This document shows positions 8,418 to 15,968 of a DNA stretch of 29,776 bases, piece by piece. Source of the stretch: CAYQZD01 sp964421875 (GTDB lineage: Bacteria; Electryoneota; Tariuqbacteria; Tariuqbacterales; Tariuqbacteraceae); assembly GCA_964421875.1 (NCBI GenBank), contig CAYQZD010000043.1:1-29776 (forward strand). The letters are read 5' to 3'. Both the position numbers and the translations under genes were made by a program. Under the pieces are notes generated by a model. That model did not search any database. It saw only the letters and a program-made list of their open reading frames with translations, and had not been told where the DNA came from. How positions within the stretch are numbered: the first letter of the stretch is position 1; every line of letters begins with the position of its first letter.

Positions 8418-9122
8418 TTGGAAGGAATGCTGAGTTTCGCCAAGGGTCCGCTTTTCAGGCTCTGTTTCGCCTTGATGGCGCTGGGACTGCTCAGGATTTT
8501 GTTCCTGACAGTGTACGGCATTGTCAAAGCCTGGCTCAGAGCCGGAGACAAAACCCTGCGATGGGGGTATATTAGCCGTTACACGCTGCATTGGCTTTTT
8601 CCGGTTAACAAACTCTTACTCCAAAGGCCGCTGTACAGCGTGTTTTCTATTGTGTTCCATATCGGACTACTGCTGGTGCCGATATTTCTCTACAGCCATA
8701 TCCAACTCTGGGCGGCTTCACTCGGATTCGATTGGCCCGCCCTGAAAAAATCCTATGCGGATTGGCTGACCATATCCACTTTAGTCACCGGATTTTTACT
8801 GATTGCGATGCGTGTCGCCTCTAAACCGGCGCGCTTTATCAGCCGAAAACAGGATTTCATATGGGTGCCGCTGCTGATGATACCCTTTATAACCGGATAT
8901 CTGGGAACAAACGCCGGACTAAGTCCAAAAACCTATCAAATAGTGATGCTGCTGCATTTTCTCTCCGCTGACCTCATTCTATTGATGATTCCCTTCACCA
9001 AGGTCGCCCATTGCGTGCTGGTGCCCTTTTCCCAGATTGTCAGCGCCCAGGGATGGCGTTTCCCCGCTGGATACGGCGAAAAAGTGGCTGAAACGCTGGG
9101 CAGAAAGGGGATGCCGATATGA
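8418..9122 (+). CDS. NarI-like membrane cytochrome b subunit (DsrM/HmcE-like)
   Basis: This 234-aa inner-membrane protein has about five transmembrane helices, at roughly 12-37, 72-98, 114-133, 147-163 and 172-201. The helices carry His81, His94, His180 and His198, suited to ligating two b hemes as in the nitrate reductase gamma family. With the preceding CCG protein it forms the DsrMK/HmcEF-type pair that passes electrons between the quinone pool and the cytoplasmic cluster. The start is TTG 8418, supported by AAAGGA 6 nt upstream. The ATG at 8427 is too close to the next purine run. Its stop overlaps the next start (ATGA), so the two are translationally coupled. It has the usual length for the family. 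Confidence 0.85.
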   Translation: MEGMLSFAKGPLFRLCFALMALGLLRILFLTVYGIVKAWLRAGDKTLRWGYISRYTLHWLFPVNKLLLQRPLYSVFSIVFHIGLLLVPIFLYSHIQLWAASLGFDWPALKKSYADWLTISTLVTGFLLIAMRVASKPARFISRKQDFIWVPLLMIPFITGYLGTNAGLSPKTYQIVMLLHFLSADLILLMIPFTKVAHCVLVPFSQIVSAQGWRFPAGYGEKVAETLGRKGMPI

Positions 9123-9883
9123 AAGCTATATTCACTGATATCACAAAATGCATCGGCTGCAGCGAATGCGTGATAGCCTGCAAAGCTGAATACGGACTGC
9201 CGCAAGACGCCCCGCGCCGCTGGCAGAGAGGAGACGGGCTCTCCGCCGACAACTGGACCTCAATCCTGCGCCAGCCCGGAGAACACTTCGTGCGCAAACA
9301 GTGCCGCCACTGCATTGAACCGGCCTGCGTTTCAGTTTGCCCGGTGGGGGCGCTGGAGAAAACTCCGGAAGGTCCCGTTATCTACCATAAAGACATCTGT
9401 ATGGGCTGCCGTTACTGTATGATGGGATGTCCCTACGGAATACCGCGATACGACTGGGACCAGGCGATCCCCTACGTCCGCAAGTGCATTATGTGCGCCC
9501 CCAGACTGGCGCAGGGAAAACAGCCCGCCTGCACCGAAGCCTGCCCCACCGGAGCCACCATCTTCGGAGAACGGGATGAACTAATCGCCGAAGCCCGCCG
9601 CCGCATCCGGGAAAATCCCGGAAAATACATCAACAAAATCTGGGGTGAGCACGAAGTAGGCGGAGTCTGTGTGCTCTACATCTCAGACATCGACTTGAAT
9701 TTCCTCACCGAAGGAAAGGACTTGGGAACCGAAGCGCTGCCGCACACCACGGAAACCGCAATGCTTGCCGTGCCCTTCACCTTCGTAGGAATGGGAGCCT
9801 TGATGACCGGACTGCACTGGATAGTGAAACGCCGACAAAAGCTTCAATCCGAACAAAACGGAGGAGGTGATGAAAATGGATAG
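9119..9883 (+). CDS. Four-cluster ferredoxin subunit with C-terminal membrane anchor (DsrO/HmcB/HybA-like)
   Basis: This 254-aa electron-transfer subunit has four Cys clusters: CIGCSECVIAC (11-21), CRHCIEPACVSVCP (62-75), CMGCRYCMMGCP (94-105) and CIMCAPRLAQ...CTEACP (123-142). They form the 16-Cys pattern of DmsB/HybA/DsrO proteins, which hold four 4Fe-4S clusters. One transmembrane helix lies at about 213-233 (VPFTFVGMGALMTGLHWIV), as in HybA. DsrO and HybA normally carry a Tat signal. This protein has none, since it begins directly with the first cluster, so a cytoplasmic location is predicted unless it is exported with a partner. It overlaps the preceding gene by 4 bp, and its end runs into the ribosome-binding site of the NrfD gene. 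Confidence 0.88.
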   Translation: MKAIFTDITKCIGCSECVIACKAEYGLPQDAPRRWQRGDGLSADNWTSILRQPGEHFVRKQCRHCIEPACVSVCPVGALEKTPEGPVIYHKDICMGCRYCMMGCPYGIPRYDWDQAIPYVRKCIMCAPRLAQGKQPACTEACPTGATIFGERDELIAEARRRIRENPGKYINKIWGEHEVGGVCVLYISDIDLNFLTEGKDLGTEALPHTTETAMLAVPFTFVGMGALMTGLHWIVKRRQKLQSEQNGGGDENG

Positions 9884-11726
9884 AGTCAAAACCGTAAAGA
9901 CAATTCTCTGGAGCATAGTCGGTCTGGCGGCTTCAGTGGGCATTACCCGCTTCCTATTCGGACTGGGCGCAACCACCAACCTTTCGGATTACACTCCCTG
10001 GGGCTTATGGATTGGCTTCGATGTGGTCAGCGGTGTGGCTTTAGCCGCCGGAGGATTCGTTATCACCGCCACTGTCTATATCTTAGGCAGAAAAGAGTTC
10101 CATCCTATCGTCCGCCCCGCAGTGTTGACCGCCTTTTTAGGCTACCTCGCCGTTATCGTAGGACTGCTGTTCGACCTCGGCGCGCCCTGGAACATCTGGA
10201 GGATGACAGTGCATTGGCAGCATCACAGCGCCCTCTTCGAAGTCGGCTGGTGCGTAATGCTCTACACCGCCGTGCTCCTGTTGGAATTCAGCCCCGTCCC
10301 TCTGGAAGAAACCTCCCGATGGGCGAAAATCCGAGGATTCCTGGTCAAATACCGCCTCGTATTCGTTACCCTGGGCATAATGCTTTCCACCCTGCACCAA
10401 TCTTCGCTGGGCTCGCTCTTCCTGATTATGCCCTACCGCCTCCATCCCCTGTGGCACACTCCCATCCTGCCGGTGATATTCTTCATCTCCGCCGTAGGGC
10501 TGGGCTTGATGATGGTGACCCTGGAAAGCTTATTCACCGGCCACATTTACCGCCGAAAGCCGGAAACTCATCTACTGAGCAAACTGGGAAGGGCGGCTTT
10601 TTGGGTGCTCTGCATCTATTTGCTGGTGCGGATAGTGGACCTCGCCGCCCGCGGAAAATTCCCCCTGATTCTCGAAGGTACATTCTATAGCTATCTCTTC
10701 ATCATAGAACTTTCAATCGCAGTGGTGATTCCCATAATCCTATTGGCTATTCCCAAGGTTCGAAACAGCCTCGGAGGATTGTGGACTGTGTCGCTGATGG
10801 TAGTAATCGGCTTCGTAATAAACCGTATCGCCACCAGCGGTATCGCGATGATGGGCCGGGAAGGCGGATATTTCCCCGCCTGGACCGAGTTCGCCATCAG
10901 CGCCGGGGTGGTGTCAGCCGCGGTTCTCGCCTTTATGTTCGCAGTCGAGCATTTCAACATCTGGGAAACCAAAGCCCGCGATGAAGAATATCCCCTCGTT
11001 GAGCCCGCCCATCTCGATTATTCGCAATCCTGGAGCGGTGAGCCCGGTTACGCCGGACGCATCAGGTATTCCCTGGCCTTCATCATCGCAGCCGCAGTAG
11101 GATTCGCACTCATACCAGGGCAAAAACTCTACAGCGAAGGCAAAGATATGCGCCCAGCCGCCGAAGCCCGGGGAATGGACATTATGCTCATCGACGGCAA
11201 CCGCGACTTCAACGCGGTTACCTTCAAACACCTGATGCACACTGAAAAGTTAGGCGGCGAAGCCTCCTGCGACAGATGCCACCATATGAACCTCCCGATG
11301 GACGAAACCTCCGCCTGCAGCGACTGCCACCGACTGATGTTCCAACCCTATGACGCCTTCAGGCACGATTGGCACGCTTCGCCATCGGGAGCCAATATCT
11401 CCTGCGGCAGGTGTCACCGCGAAGGAACCCATAAGAACGAGGAAAATGTCGTCTCCTGCGATACCTGCCATCAGAACCTGATTCCCCCGGCCGCGCTGAT
11501 AAAGGTCGACCAGTACACCGCTATGAGCTATGTGGACGCGATGCACGGACTTTGTGTCACCTGCCACAACCAACAGGCGGTAGCCCTGGACAAACCCTGC
11601 CTGGGACGGTGTGCCACCTGCCACAAAGGAGACCTTACCACCGAAGGCTTGAGCTTCAAAGACATCGACTCCAAACTCTGGCAGAATTGGATCAGCCTGC
11701 CGAAATGCCCGCAGGAAGAGAAATAA
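9876..11726 (+). CDS. NrfD/PsrC-type quinone subunit fused to a six-heme cytochrome c (DsrP + DsrJ/HmcA-like)
   Basis: This 616-aa protein is a fusion. Residues 1-430 are an NrfD/HybB/DsrP membrane domain, recognisable from TPWGLWIGFDVVSGVALAAG near the start and from SSLGSLFLIMPYRLHPLWH, with about nine or ten helices. A last helix (YSLAFIIAAAVGFALIP) leads to a C-terminal domain with six CxxCH heme motifs: CDRCH, CSDCH, CGRCH, CDTCH, CVTCH and CATCH. It also has extra His (HLMH, FRHDWH) as in class III cytochromes. Heme attachment requires this domain to be periplasmic. In Dsr and Hmc complexes these are separate subunits. ATG 9876 is preferred because GGAGG lies 8 nt upstream. GTG 9867 lies within the Shine-Dalgarno itself. 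It is the last gene of the complex. Confidence 0.88.
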   Translation: MDRVKTVKTILWSIVGLAASVGITRFLFGLGATTNLSDYTPWGLWIGFDVVSGVALAAGGFVITATVYILGRKEFHPIVRPAVLTAFLGYLAVIVGLLFDLGAPWNIWRMTVHWQHHSALFEVGWCVMLYTAVLLLEFSPVPLEETSRWAKIRGFLVKYRLVFVTLGIMLSTLHQSSLGSLFLIMPYRLHPLWHTPILPVIFFISAVGLGLMMVTLESLFTGHIYRRKPETHLLSKLGRAAFWVLCIYLLVRIVDLAARGKFPLILEGTFYSYLFIIELSIAVVIPIILLAIPKVRNSLGGLWTVSLMVVIGFVINRIATSGIAMMGREGGYFPAWTEFAISAGVVSAAVLAFMFAVEHFNIWETKARDEEYPLVEPAHLDYSQSWSGEPGYAGRIRYSLAFIIAAAVGFALIPGQKLYSEGKDMRPAAEARGMDIMLIDGNRDFNAVTFKHLMHTEKLGGEASCDRCHHMNLPMDETSACSDCHRLMFQPYDAFRHDWHASPSGANISCGRCHREGTHKNEENVVSCDTCHQNLIPPAALIKVDQYTAMSYVDAMHGLCVTCHNQQAVALDKPCLGRCATCHKGDLTTEGLSFKDIDSKLWQNWISLPKCPQEEK

Positions 11727-11737
11727 AAACACCCATT

Positions 11738-11765
11738 GTCATTCTGAGCGAAGCGTAGAATCTCA
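11738..11765. repeat. GTCATTC-type repeat fragment
   Basis: GTCATTCTGAGCGAAGCG and the following GAATCTCATTT resemble half of the palindromic element at 6474. It lies just after the cytochrome fusion gene. No T-tract follows, so it is not a convincing terminator. Confidence 0.5.
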
Positions 11766-11823
11766 TTTTATCTCGCTCCCACGCACCCTATAGGAAATAT
11801 ATTCAATAAGATAGTAGAAGCGT

Positions 11824-12225
11824 ATGAAAATCCTAGTCATAGATGACGAATCCGATGTCGTCAGGTACCTCAGTATGGTACTCGGAGACCACGGCTGCGA
11901 AATCCTCGCCGCGCAAAGCGCCGAAGAGGCTGAGGAATGGCTGAAACGCTCTAAGCCAGACCTAATCTGCCTCGATATTATGATGCCCAAAGAATCCGGG
12001 ATGAATTTCTACGCCAAATTGAAAAGCAATAGTGAAACCAAATCCATCCCGGTATTCATCGTCAGCGCCGTGGAACGTGAAAGGGAATTCGATATAGGAC
12101 ACTACATCTCCGATAATAAAACGGCCCCGCCGGAAAAATATTTCGAAAAACCAATAGAAGTGAAACGATTCCTCGAAGCGGTGGACCAAATTCAAAAAAC
12201 TAATCGGGCGGATTCTGATGAGTGA
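11824..12225 (+). CDS. Receiver-only response regulator
   Basis: This 133-aa protein is a single REC domain with acidic pocket Asp7/Asp8, phosphoacceptor Asp51 (LICLDIMMPKESG), Ser81 of the VSA motif and Lys109 (YFEKP). It has no output domain, so it must act through protein contacts or as a phosphate relay. It carries an insertion between the Thr/Ser strand and the EKP strand (EREREFDIGHYISDNK). It overlaps the kinase gene downstream by 8 bp, so the two are coupled. Its gap to the redox operon is about 97 bp with no clear promoter, and read-through from that operon is possible. The later response regulator at 14349 has the same unusual layout. Confidence 0.88.
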   Translation: MKILVIDDESDVVRYLSMVLGDHGCEILAAQSAEEAEEWLKRSKPDLICLDIMMPKESGMNFYAKLKSNSETKSIPVFIVSAVEREREFDIGHYISDNKTAPPEKYFEKPIEVKRFLEAVDQIQKTNRADSDE

Positions 12226-14020
12226 ATCCGAAATAAAGCAGAGACTGCACCGAAAACTCTACCAGAGTGTCCCCTTCAACATAGCCTTCATCGACCGGGA
12301 CTATAACATTATCGACGCTAACGAAAATTTTGTGGAATACTTCGGACCCTGGCAGGGAAAAAAGTGCTACGAAGCCTACAAAGGACGATTCACACCTTGT
12401 GAAAACTGCCCCTCGCTGAAAACGTTTCAAGACGGGATGGTGAGAGTTACCGATGAGGTCGGAATCGACCGTTGGGGACGTACCGCCCACTATGTAGGAC
12501 ATATCGCTCCGGTCAAGGAGAAAGACGGCAGTATCCCCTATGTCATTGAAATGACCACCGATGTCACCGAAACCAAACGATGGCAGCGAGAATACTCCAT
12601 CCTCTTTGAACGCGCCCCCTGCTATATCGCGGTGGTGGATGAAAACTTCCATATCGTCCGCGCCAACGAACGTTTCCGCGATACCTTCGGAGACGCCACC
12701 GGAAGACACTGCTACGAAGTATACAAACGCCGTAAAACCAAATGCGCCAACTGCCCCGCGGTAAAGACGATTAAGGACGGCGGAATTCACAGCTCCTCCC
12801 AGAAAGGCCGCACCAGGGACGGAAGGGAAGCCCATTATATCGTGACCACAGCTCCCCTCTCCCGCGGTGAAGATAAAATCGCGCACATCATCGAAATGTC
12901 GGTGGATGTAACCGAAATTCACGCGCTGAAAGACGCCCTGGAACAGTCCAACATCATCAGGGAAGCCCTGATTAACAACTCACCCTTCGGTATCCTTGCC
13001 CTCGATGTGGATGGAGAAACCACCATAATCAATCCCCAGGCCAGCGAACTGCTGAGCCAGGCCGCGCCGGGAAAAATAAGCGGCCAGGATACGAAAAAAA
13101 TACTGCCCCCCGAATTCCAGCGCCTGGAAGGGAAGAAAACCACCTGCGCACTTCCTGACACGCATCTTCATTCCCCGGAAGGTGAGGACATCCCGGTCAG
13201 CCTCACCGGCGTTAACCTCAAGCGAGGACGAAAACGAATTGGCAAAGCCGCCTTCATCCAGGACCTCCGGCATATCAAGGAGTTGGAGAAGGGCAAACTT
13301 GAAGCGGAACGGCTCGCCGCGGTGGGACAAACCGTAGCGGGGCTGGCGCACAGCGTGAAAAATATCCTGATGGGACTTGAAGGGGGAATGTATATCGTCC
13401 GCTCCGGACTAAACCGCGACGACCGCGACCGCATCGCCGAAGGCTGGGAAATATTGGAAAGAAATTTCCAGAAGACAACATCGCTGGTGAAAGATTTCCT
13501 TTCCTTCGCCAAAGGCCGCCTGCCGGAAGTCAAAATGGTGCACCCCAACGACCTGGCTGACGCTATCGTAGAACTATACCGGGATACTGCGGCGAAACTG
13601 GGGGTGAGGCTTGAAGCGGATTTAGGCAAACGCGTCAAACCCGCGCCCCTAGATCCCGATGGCATCCACACATGCCTCACTAATTTAGTCTCCAACGCCA
13701 TCGACGCCTGCGAAATGAGCGAAAACAAAAACTGCCTGGTAGCCATCAGAACCAGGGAACGCAACAATACCCTCGTCTTCGAAGTTCAGGACAACGGCTG
13801 CGGTATGGATTATGCTATCAAACAAAAGGTGTTCACAAGCTTCTTCACCACCAAAGGGGGAGAGGGCACCGGATTGGGACTGCTCACAACCCGAAAGATT
13901 GTGCAGGAGTTGGGCGGCAGCATTGATGTCGATACCGAACCGGGCGTTGGCACCACCTTCAGAATGGAATTCCCCCGAGACCGTCTCCCGGAATTACCGC
14001 CGGAAATAAATGAAACGTAA
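12218..14020 (+). CDS. Soluble PAS-PAS-PAS histidine kinase with CxxCP motifs
   Basis: This 600-aa cytoplasmic sensor kinase has no membrane helix. Three PAS domains lie at about 15-118, 125-233 and 245-352. The first two each contain a conserved CYE plus CxxCP arrangement: KKCYEAYKGRFTPCENCP (49-65) and RHCYEVYKRRKTKCANCP (164-180). The paired Cys could form a disulfide or bind a metal or cluster, so redox or metal sensing is plausible. Next come a HisKA region with phosphoacceptor His378 (LAHSVKN) and a HATPase domain with N box NLVSNAIDA, G1 DNGCGM and G2 GGEGTGLGL. All catalytic motifs are intact. It lies between two receiver-only regulators, and the redox operon is upstream. The signal is not known. 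Confidence 0.9.
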   Translation: MSESEIKQRLHRKLYQSVPFNIAFIDRDYNIIDANENFVEYFGPWQGKKCYEAYKGRFTPCENCPSLKTFQDGMVRVTDEVGIDRWGRTAHYVGHIAPVKEKDGSIPYVIEMTTDVTETKRWQREYSILFERAPCYIAVVDENFHIVRANERFRDTFGDATGRHCYEVYKRRKTKCANCPAVKTIKDGGIHSSSQKGRTRDGREAHYIVTTAPLSRGEDKIAHIIEMSVDVTEIHALKDALEQSNIIREALINNSPFGILALDVDGETTIINPQASELLSQAAPGKISGQDTKKILPPEFQRLEGKKTTCALPDTHLHSPEGEDIPVSLTGVNLKRGRKRIGKAAFIQDLRHIKELEKGKLEAERLAAVGQTVAGLAHSVKNILMGLEGGMYIVRSGLNRDDRDRIAEGWEILERNFQKTTSLVKDFLSFAKGRLPEVKMVHPNDLADAIVELYRDTAAKLGVRLEADLGKRVKPAPLDPDGIHTCLTNLVSNAIDACEMSENKNCLVAIRTRERNNTLVFEVQDNGCGMDYAIKQKVFTSFFTTKGGEGTGLGLLTTRKIVQELGGSIDVDTEPGVGTTFRMEFPRDRLPELPPEINET

Positions 14021-14348
14021 ACACGTCCTCCTCCGGTAATAACAACTGAACTTGACCGTCTCAAATAAATGACATATATTTAATGCAATGTGCAGCCGAC
14101 TCCCCGCAGTTTATCCGATAATACCCCGAATTTGTCATTCCGGCGCAGCCGGAATCCTTCTTTCCCCCCTTTCTTAAAGGGGGGCAGGGGGGATTATGAT
14201 TTCTTCGTTCCCCTGCTCTCGTGCGAAAACGCACACCACATCCTGTCATTCCCGCGAAAGCGGGAAACCGGGGGGCGGCTCTTGGAGCGGACTTGTTACT
14301 TGATACTTTTGAACTTTCACACTTTTTTAATCATACGGAGTTCTTAAT
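14021..14348. repeat. Intergenic stretch with palindromic repeats
   Basis: No gene is present. It holds GTCATTCCGGCGCAGCCGG... (14133-14160), a CCCCCCTTT/AAAGGGGGG hairpin (about 14164-14182) and GTCATTCCCGCGAAAGCGGG (14244-14263). It ends with the GATACTT-rich segment (14290-14315) that recurs at 15028-15068. GGAG 8 nt before the ATG at 14349 is the ribosome-binding site of the next gene. Confidence 0.6.
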
Positions 14349-14867
14349 ATGACTACTCCACAGGAAAAGACAATACTGGTAGTCGATGACGAGGCGGACG
14401 TCCGCCGTTTCCTCTCCCTGGCGCTGGAAGACGCAGGATTTAAGGTGATAACCGCCTCCGACGGATTCGAGGCGCTGGACAGATTGCAGGAAACCAAGCC
14501 AGACTTGATATCCCTCGACTTGGTGATGCCTAAACGTTCCGGCGCCAAATTCTACCGTGACCTGCAGCAAAACAAAGCCTGGTCGAAAATCCCCATCCTC
14601 ATCGTAACCGGCCACGCCCGAGACGAACTGGGGAAAACCGATATGGAGGAACTAACGATGTCCGGCCCTGGCATCTACCTCGAAAAACCGGTCAGACCGG
14701 ACAACTACGTCGCAGCCGTGAAAAAAATGCTGGGACTCCCCACCGAAGAGCGGGAACCGGACTTCACCGAAGTCAAGGATGAACTGAAACAGCTCCTGGA
14801 TGAGGCCGACCCCCAAACCCTGAAAACACTGATGAACACCCTGAAATTAGCGAAAAAGAAAAAGTGA
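14349..14867 (+). CDS. Receiver-only response regulator with charged C-terminal tail
   Basis: This 172-aa protein has a REC domain at residues 7-130, with Asp13/Asp14, phosphoacceptor Asp57 (LISLDLVMPKRSG), Thr87 and Lys113 (IYLEKP). About 40 charged helical residues follow (FTEVKDELKQLLDEADPQ). It has no DNA-binding or enzymatic output. Like the regulator at 11824 it has the SGxxFYxxL segment and an enlarged loop before the EKP strand, so the two are probably paralogues served by the kinase between them. The start has GGAG at good spacing. A strong terminator follows 25 bp after the stop. Confidence 0.88.
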   Translation: MTTPQEKTILVVDDEADVRRFLSLALEDAGFKVITASDGFEALDRLQETKPDLISLDLVMPKRSGAKFYRDLQQNKAWSKIPILIVTGHARDELGKTDMEELTMSGPGIYLEKPVRPDNYVAAVKKMLGLPTEEREPDFTEVKDELKQLLDEADPQTLKTLMNTLKLAKKKK

Positions 14868-14892
14868 AATTTATCGAGGGACAAGATTATCT

Positions 14893-14925
14893 ACGCCATC
14901 GGTGAACACATCGGTGGCGTTTTTT
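14893..14925 (+). terminator. Intrinsic terminator of the two-component cluster
   Basis: A 12-bp stem, ACGCCATCGGTG/CATCGGTGGCGT, contains two G-U pairs. It has an AACA tetraloop and is followed by six T. Confidence 0.92.
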
Positions 14926-14945
14926 ATTAAAGTCATTAGCGTTGT

Positions 14946-14975
14946 GTCAGGTCTTTAGCGCAGCGGAGACCTGAC
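14946..14975. repeat. 30-bp palindromic repeat, copy 2
   Basis: It is identical over 30 bp to the element at 8339-8368 (GTCAGGTCT...AGACCTGAC). It lies 20 bp after the terminator of the response-regulator gene. Confidence 0.9.
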
Positions 14976-15078
14976 ACTATCACTGTGCGCGCCGTACGGC
15001 GTAAAGCAGCAATCCGGAGGGCGGCTCCCCGGGCGGACTTGATACTTGATACTTGAAACGTGATACTTATTAAAGTGC

Positions 15079-15102
15079 CCGCCGGGTCTCCGCACCCGGC
15101 GG
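15079..15102. repeat. 24-bp palindrome with GGGTCTCCGCACCC core, intergenic copy
   Basis: The stem is CCGCCGGG/CCCGGCGG around TCTCCGCA. An exact inverted copy lies inside the beta-helix gene at 17594-17617, and a copy with a different outer stem lies at 8146-8171. Confidence 0.9.
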
Positions 15103-15792
15103 ATAAGATTCCGCTAAGTGCAATTTGTCATTGCGAACGAAGTGAAGCAATCTAGTAGTTTATAAAAATATACCGATTACTTCGTCCGCCAGCGGCATCA
15201 TCGAAATGACATTCTTGAACAAACTGTAACACTTTACCGATATGAAGTTGAGAAATCTATGTAAAACTATGTTATTGTATATTAATGATATAATACAAGT
15301 CTTATTCGTTTAATCCGTTTAATTCGTTGTGAATATAAAGCTATAAATAACATCTACATAAATAATGTCAAATTCATGAAGCTAAATTCTTACGCAATCT
15401 CTCTATGTTACAGAAGCGGTTCTAATTGAAAAAATTGACATTTATGCTAATTAAGCTATATTTGTTCTTAATCTGCTTAATCTGCATAATTCGCTTAATC
15501 TGCTGTGAATCTTTATTCTTAATAATCAAATACTTGTAATTATTACTTCAGACCTGTAAACTGTTACCAAAATTAATTTTCCTCGTTCCCACGCTCCCGC
15601 GTGGGAATGCATATCATTATCAATTATAAAATGGCAGGCGGGAGTCTAATACCCCCGCAATATAGTCTTCCGGTTCCATAATTATCTAAAGGGCAGGGGG
15701 GATTATAATAAATCTTCAATCTGTTTTAGCAAATCCGCCCGGGCCTCCAAGTACGCGCCCTAAGTATAAAACCAATTTTTTTACCAAAAAAC

Positions 15793-15821
15793 TTGACAAA
15801 TGTTCACCGATTTTGTAAATT
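15793..15821 (+). promoter_or_regulatory. Promoter of the beta-helix gene
   Basis: TTGACA (15793-15798), 17 bp, then TAAATT (15816-15821). The leader of about 140 nt contains GAGAGGGGC near its start and GCCCTCTTTCTC near 15887, which could pair to form a long hairpin. AGGAGGAG precedes the ATG. I could not match the leader to a known riboswitch class. Confidence 0.7.
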
Positions 15822-15968
15822 ACCTGAGAGGGGCTTATATAAAACCCCGGCACCCCCGGAGGCGAGGTACTTATAAGGCGCCGCCCTCTTTCTCATATCA
15901 TCTGCATCATTTCGAGAAAAGCGAAGACCTGCGGGAAACTGTAAAACCAATTTAGGAGGAGAATCACT

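Larger units (their letters stand above)
14926..15792. other. Gene-poor repeat-rich intergenic region
   Basis: I see no coding sequence in these roughly 870 bp. It contains the second 30-bp palindrome (14946-14975), GATACTT short repeats (15028-15068) and the GGGTCTCCGCACCC palindrome (15079-15102). A GTCATTGCGAACGAAG...GAAATGAC element lies at 15126-15216, and TTAATCCG/CTTAATCTG short tandem repeats at 15304-15330 and 15471-15508. There is also a TTCCCACGC-TCCC-GCGTGGGAA hairpin (15586-15607). Much of the rest is AT-rich with no recognisable signal. Confidence 0.65.

Noticed and set aside
12200..12922. 240-codon minus-strand ORF opposite the kinase PAS domains
   Set aside because: It is a shadow. 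The opposite frame carries conserved PAS motifs, and no ribosome-binding site or domain supports this one.
13168..13767. 199-codon minus-strand ORF opposite the histidine kinase
   Set aside because: It is a shadow of the kinase, low in complexity with many Ser and Arg and no recognisable domain.
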